In this document: positions 63,662 through 64,000 of the stretch, piece by piece
Layout of the letters: each line of letters begins with the position of its first letter
How positions within the stretch are numbered: the stretch's first letter is position 1
Origin: Gemmatimonadales bacterium
Lineage (GTDB): Bacteria; Gemmatimonadota; Gemmatimonadetes; Gemmatimonadales; GWC2-71-9
DNA length: 64,000 nt
Assembly (NCBI GenBank): GCA_041390145.1
Contig: JAWKQM010000004.1
Location: forward strand, 223,086 to 287,085
Reading direction: 5' to 3'
Notes under the pieces: model-generated
The model's database searches: none
What the model was told of the DNA's origin: nothing
Seen by the model: the letters and a program-made list of their open reading frames with translations, nothing else
Made by a program: the position numbers and the translations under genes

Positions 63662-64000
63662 CTATTTGCCGGACAGGCCCCAAGGTTCCGGCTCGATGGA
63701 CGACGGACCAGAACCTCGCACCCCTGACGCCACCGCTGTCCGCTGGGCCACGAACCAGAGCCATGGCGCCCTGGTGGGGATTGCACCCTGCTCCACTGCC
63801 CTGCCCTGGTCGTCGAGCACTTCCAGCACCGACAATCCCGCCGACTCCAGCTGCGCACGCTGCCGTTCGGTGTCGATGTAGTAGTGGATGAGTGAATAAT
63901 CCTCGGCGACATCATTGATGAGGGCATACTCCTTGTTCGACCGCTCGCGCTGGCGCATGTGATGGTGGGTCCAGAGGAGGCGGAGCCACCGGCCGATGTT
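63662..64000 (-). CDS. C-terminal part of a methyltransferase-like protein (5' end outside window)
   Basis: The frame is open to the window edge, so the N-terminus lies beyond position 64000. The visible 112 residues (GRWLRLLWTHHHMRQRERSN, INDVAEDYSLIHYYIDTERQ, and a closing WLWFVAQRT) resemble the C-terminal part of class I SAM-dependent methyltransferases that end with a WFVARR-like strand, but the SAM motifs would be in the missing part. It ends 50 bases before the M1 aminopeptidase start on the same strand. Confidence 0.45.
   Translation of the reverse strand, partial: NIGRWLRLLWTHHHMRQRERSNKEYALINDVAEDYSLIHYYIDTERQRAQLESAGLSVLEVLDDQGRAVEQGAIPTRAPWLWFVAQRTAVASGVRGSGPSSIEPEPWGLSGK

Overview
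The window is a compact, strongly GC-rich stretch of chromosome from a diderm (two-membrane) bacterium. A Kdo transferase, Mla-type lipid transport genes, a TonB-dependent receptor and many signal-peptide beta-barrel proteins show the outer membrane. The mix of genes (lipA/PDH/lipB cluster, LemA with a TPM protein, short ATP synthase epsilon, many GTG starts) fits Gemmatimonadota best. That is an inference from gene content and style, because no rRNA is present. I see no transposase, integrase, phage gene, plasmid origin or CRISPR array, and no gene-free stretch longer than about 300 bases.

Layout. 1-4.8 kb: the end of a TonB-dependent receptor, then a minus-strand copper/cytochrome oxidase assembly set (CtaG-like, PCuAC chaperone, SCO) behind a PHB-depolymerase-type esterase, and a half-size TSUP protein. 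4.8-8.4 kb: POT peptide transporter, coiled-coil protein, FmdB-type zinc ribbon, a lipoprotein and an unrecognised protein. 8.4-13.8 kb: one tightly overlapped plus-strand run of hybrid histidine kinase, two glycosyltransferases, a DUF3108 protein and a conserved protein of unclear function. 13.9-17.3 kb: small membrane protein, glycine oxidase-like ThiO, DUF1684 protein and a secreted TlpA-like thioredoxin. 17.5-21.8 kb: six tandem small outer-membrane beta-barrel genes. 21.9-28.9 kb: lipA, the whole pyruvate dehydrogenase complex (E1 alpha, E1 beta, E2, E3), a frameshifted membrane gene and lipB, which together make the complex and its lipoyl cofactor. 28.9-35.8 kb: peptidases, a TPR protein, and a PorV/PorQ-like barrel. 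36.0-44.2 kb: dnaE, accA, ricT-like, metG and an M23 peptidase. 44.4-48.8 kb: LemA / nucleotidyltransferase / TPM operon, lipoprotein, DsbA-like thioredoxin and a CPBP protease. 48.9-56.0 kb: waaA, then on the minus strand atpA-atpG-atpD-atpC followed by two barrel proteins and a lipoprotein. 56.2-61.0 kb: AraC-type regulator with a receiver-like N-terminus, NUDIX hydrolase, mlaEFD and a primary-type sigma factor. 61.1-61.9 kb: seven tRNA genes. The window ends with an M1 aminopeptidase that carries a frameshift and the end of a methyltransferase-like gene.

The most interesting signals are: a short GC-rich repeat (8-bp unit GCGGGGCA or GCGGGGAA) scattered between genes and also present inside the E2 and probably the sigma-factor coding regions; the tandem barrel array with a loop of variable length bracketed by two cysteines; a perfect TGTGA-N6-TCACA palindrome in front of a split ATP synthase operon; two apparent frameshifts whose correct reading can be reconstructed; and a secreted thioredoxin whose only sensible start is CTG. 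I did not find a clearly new multi-gene defence or metabolic system.
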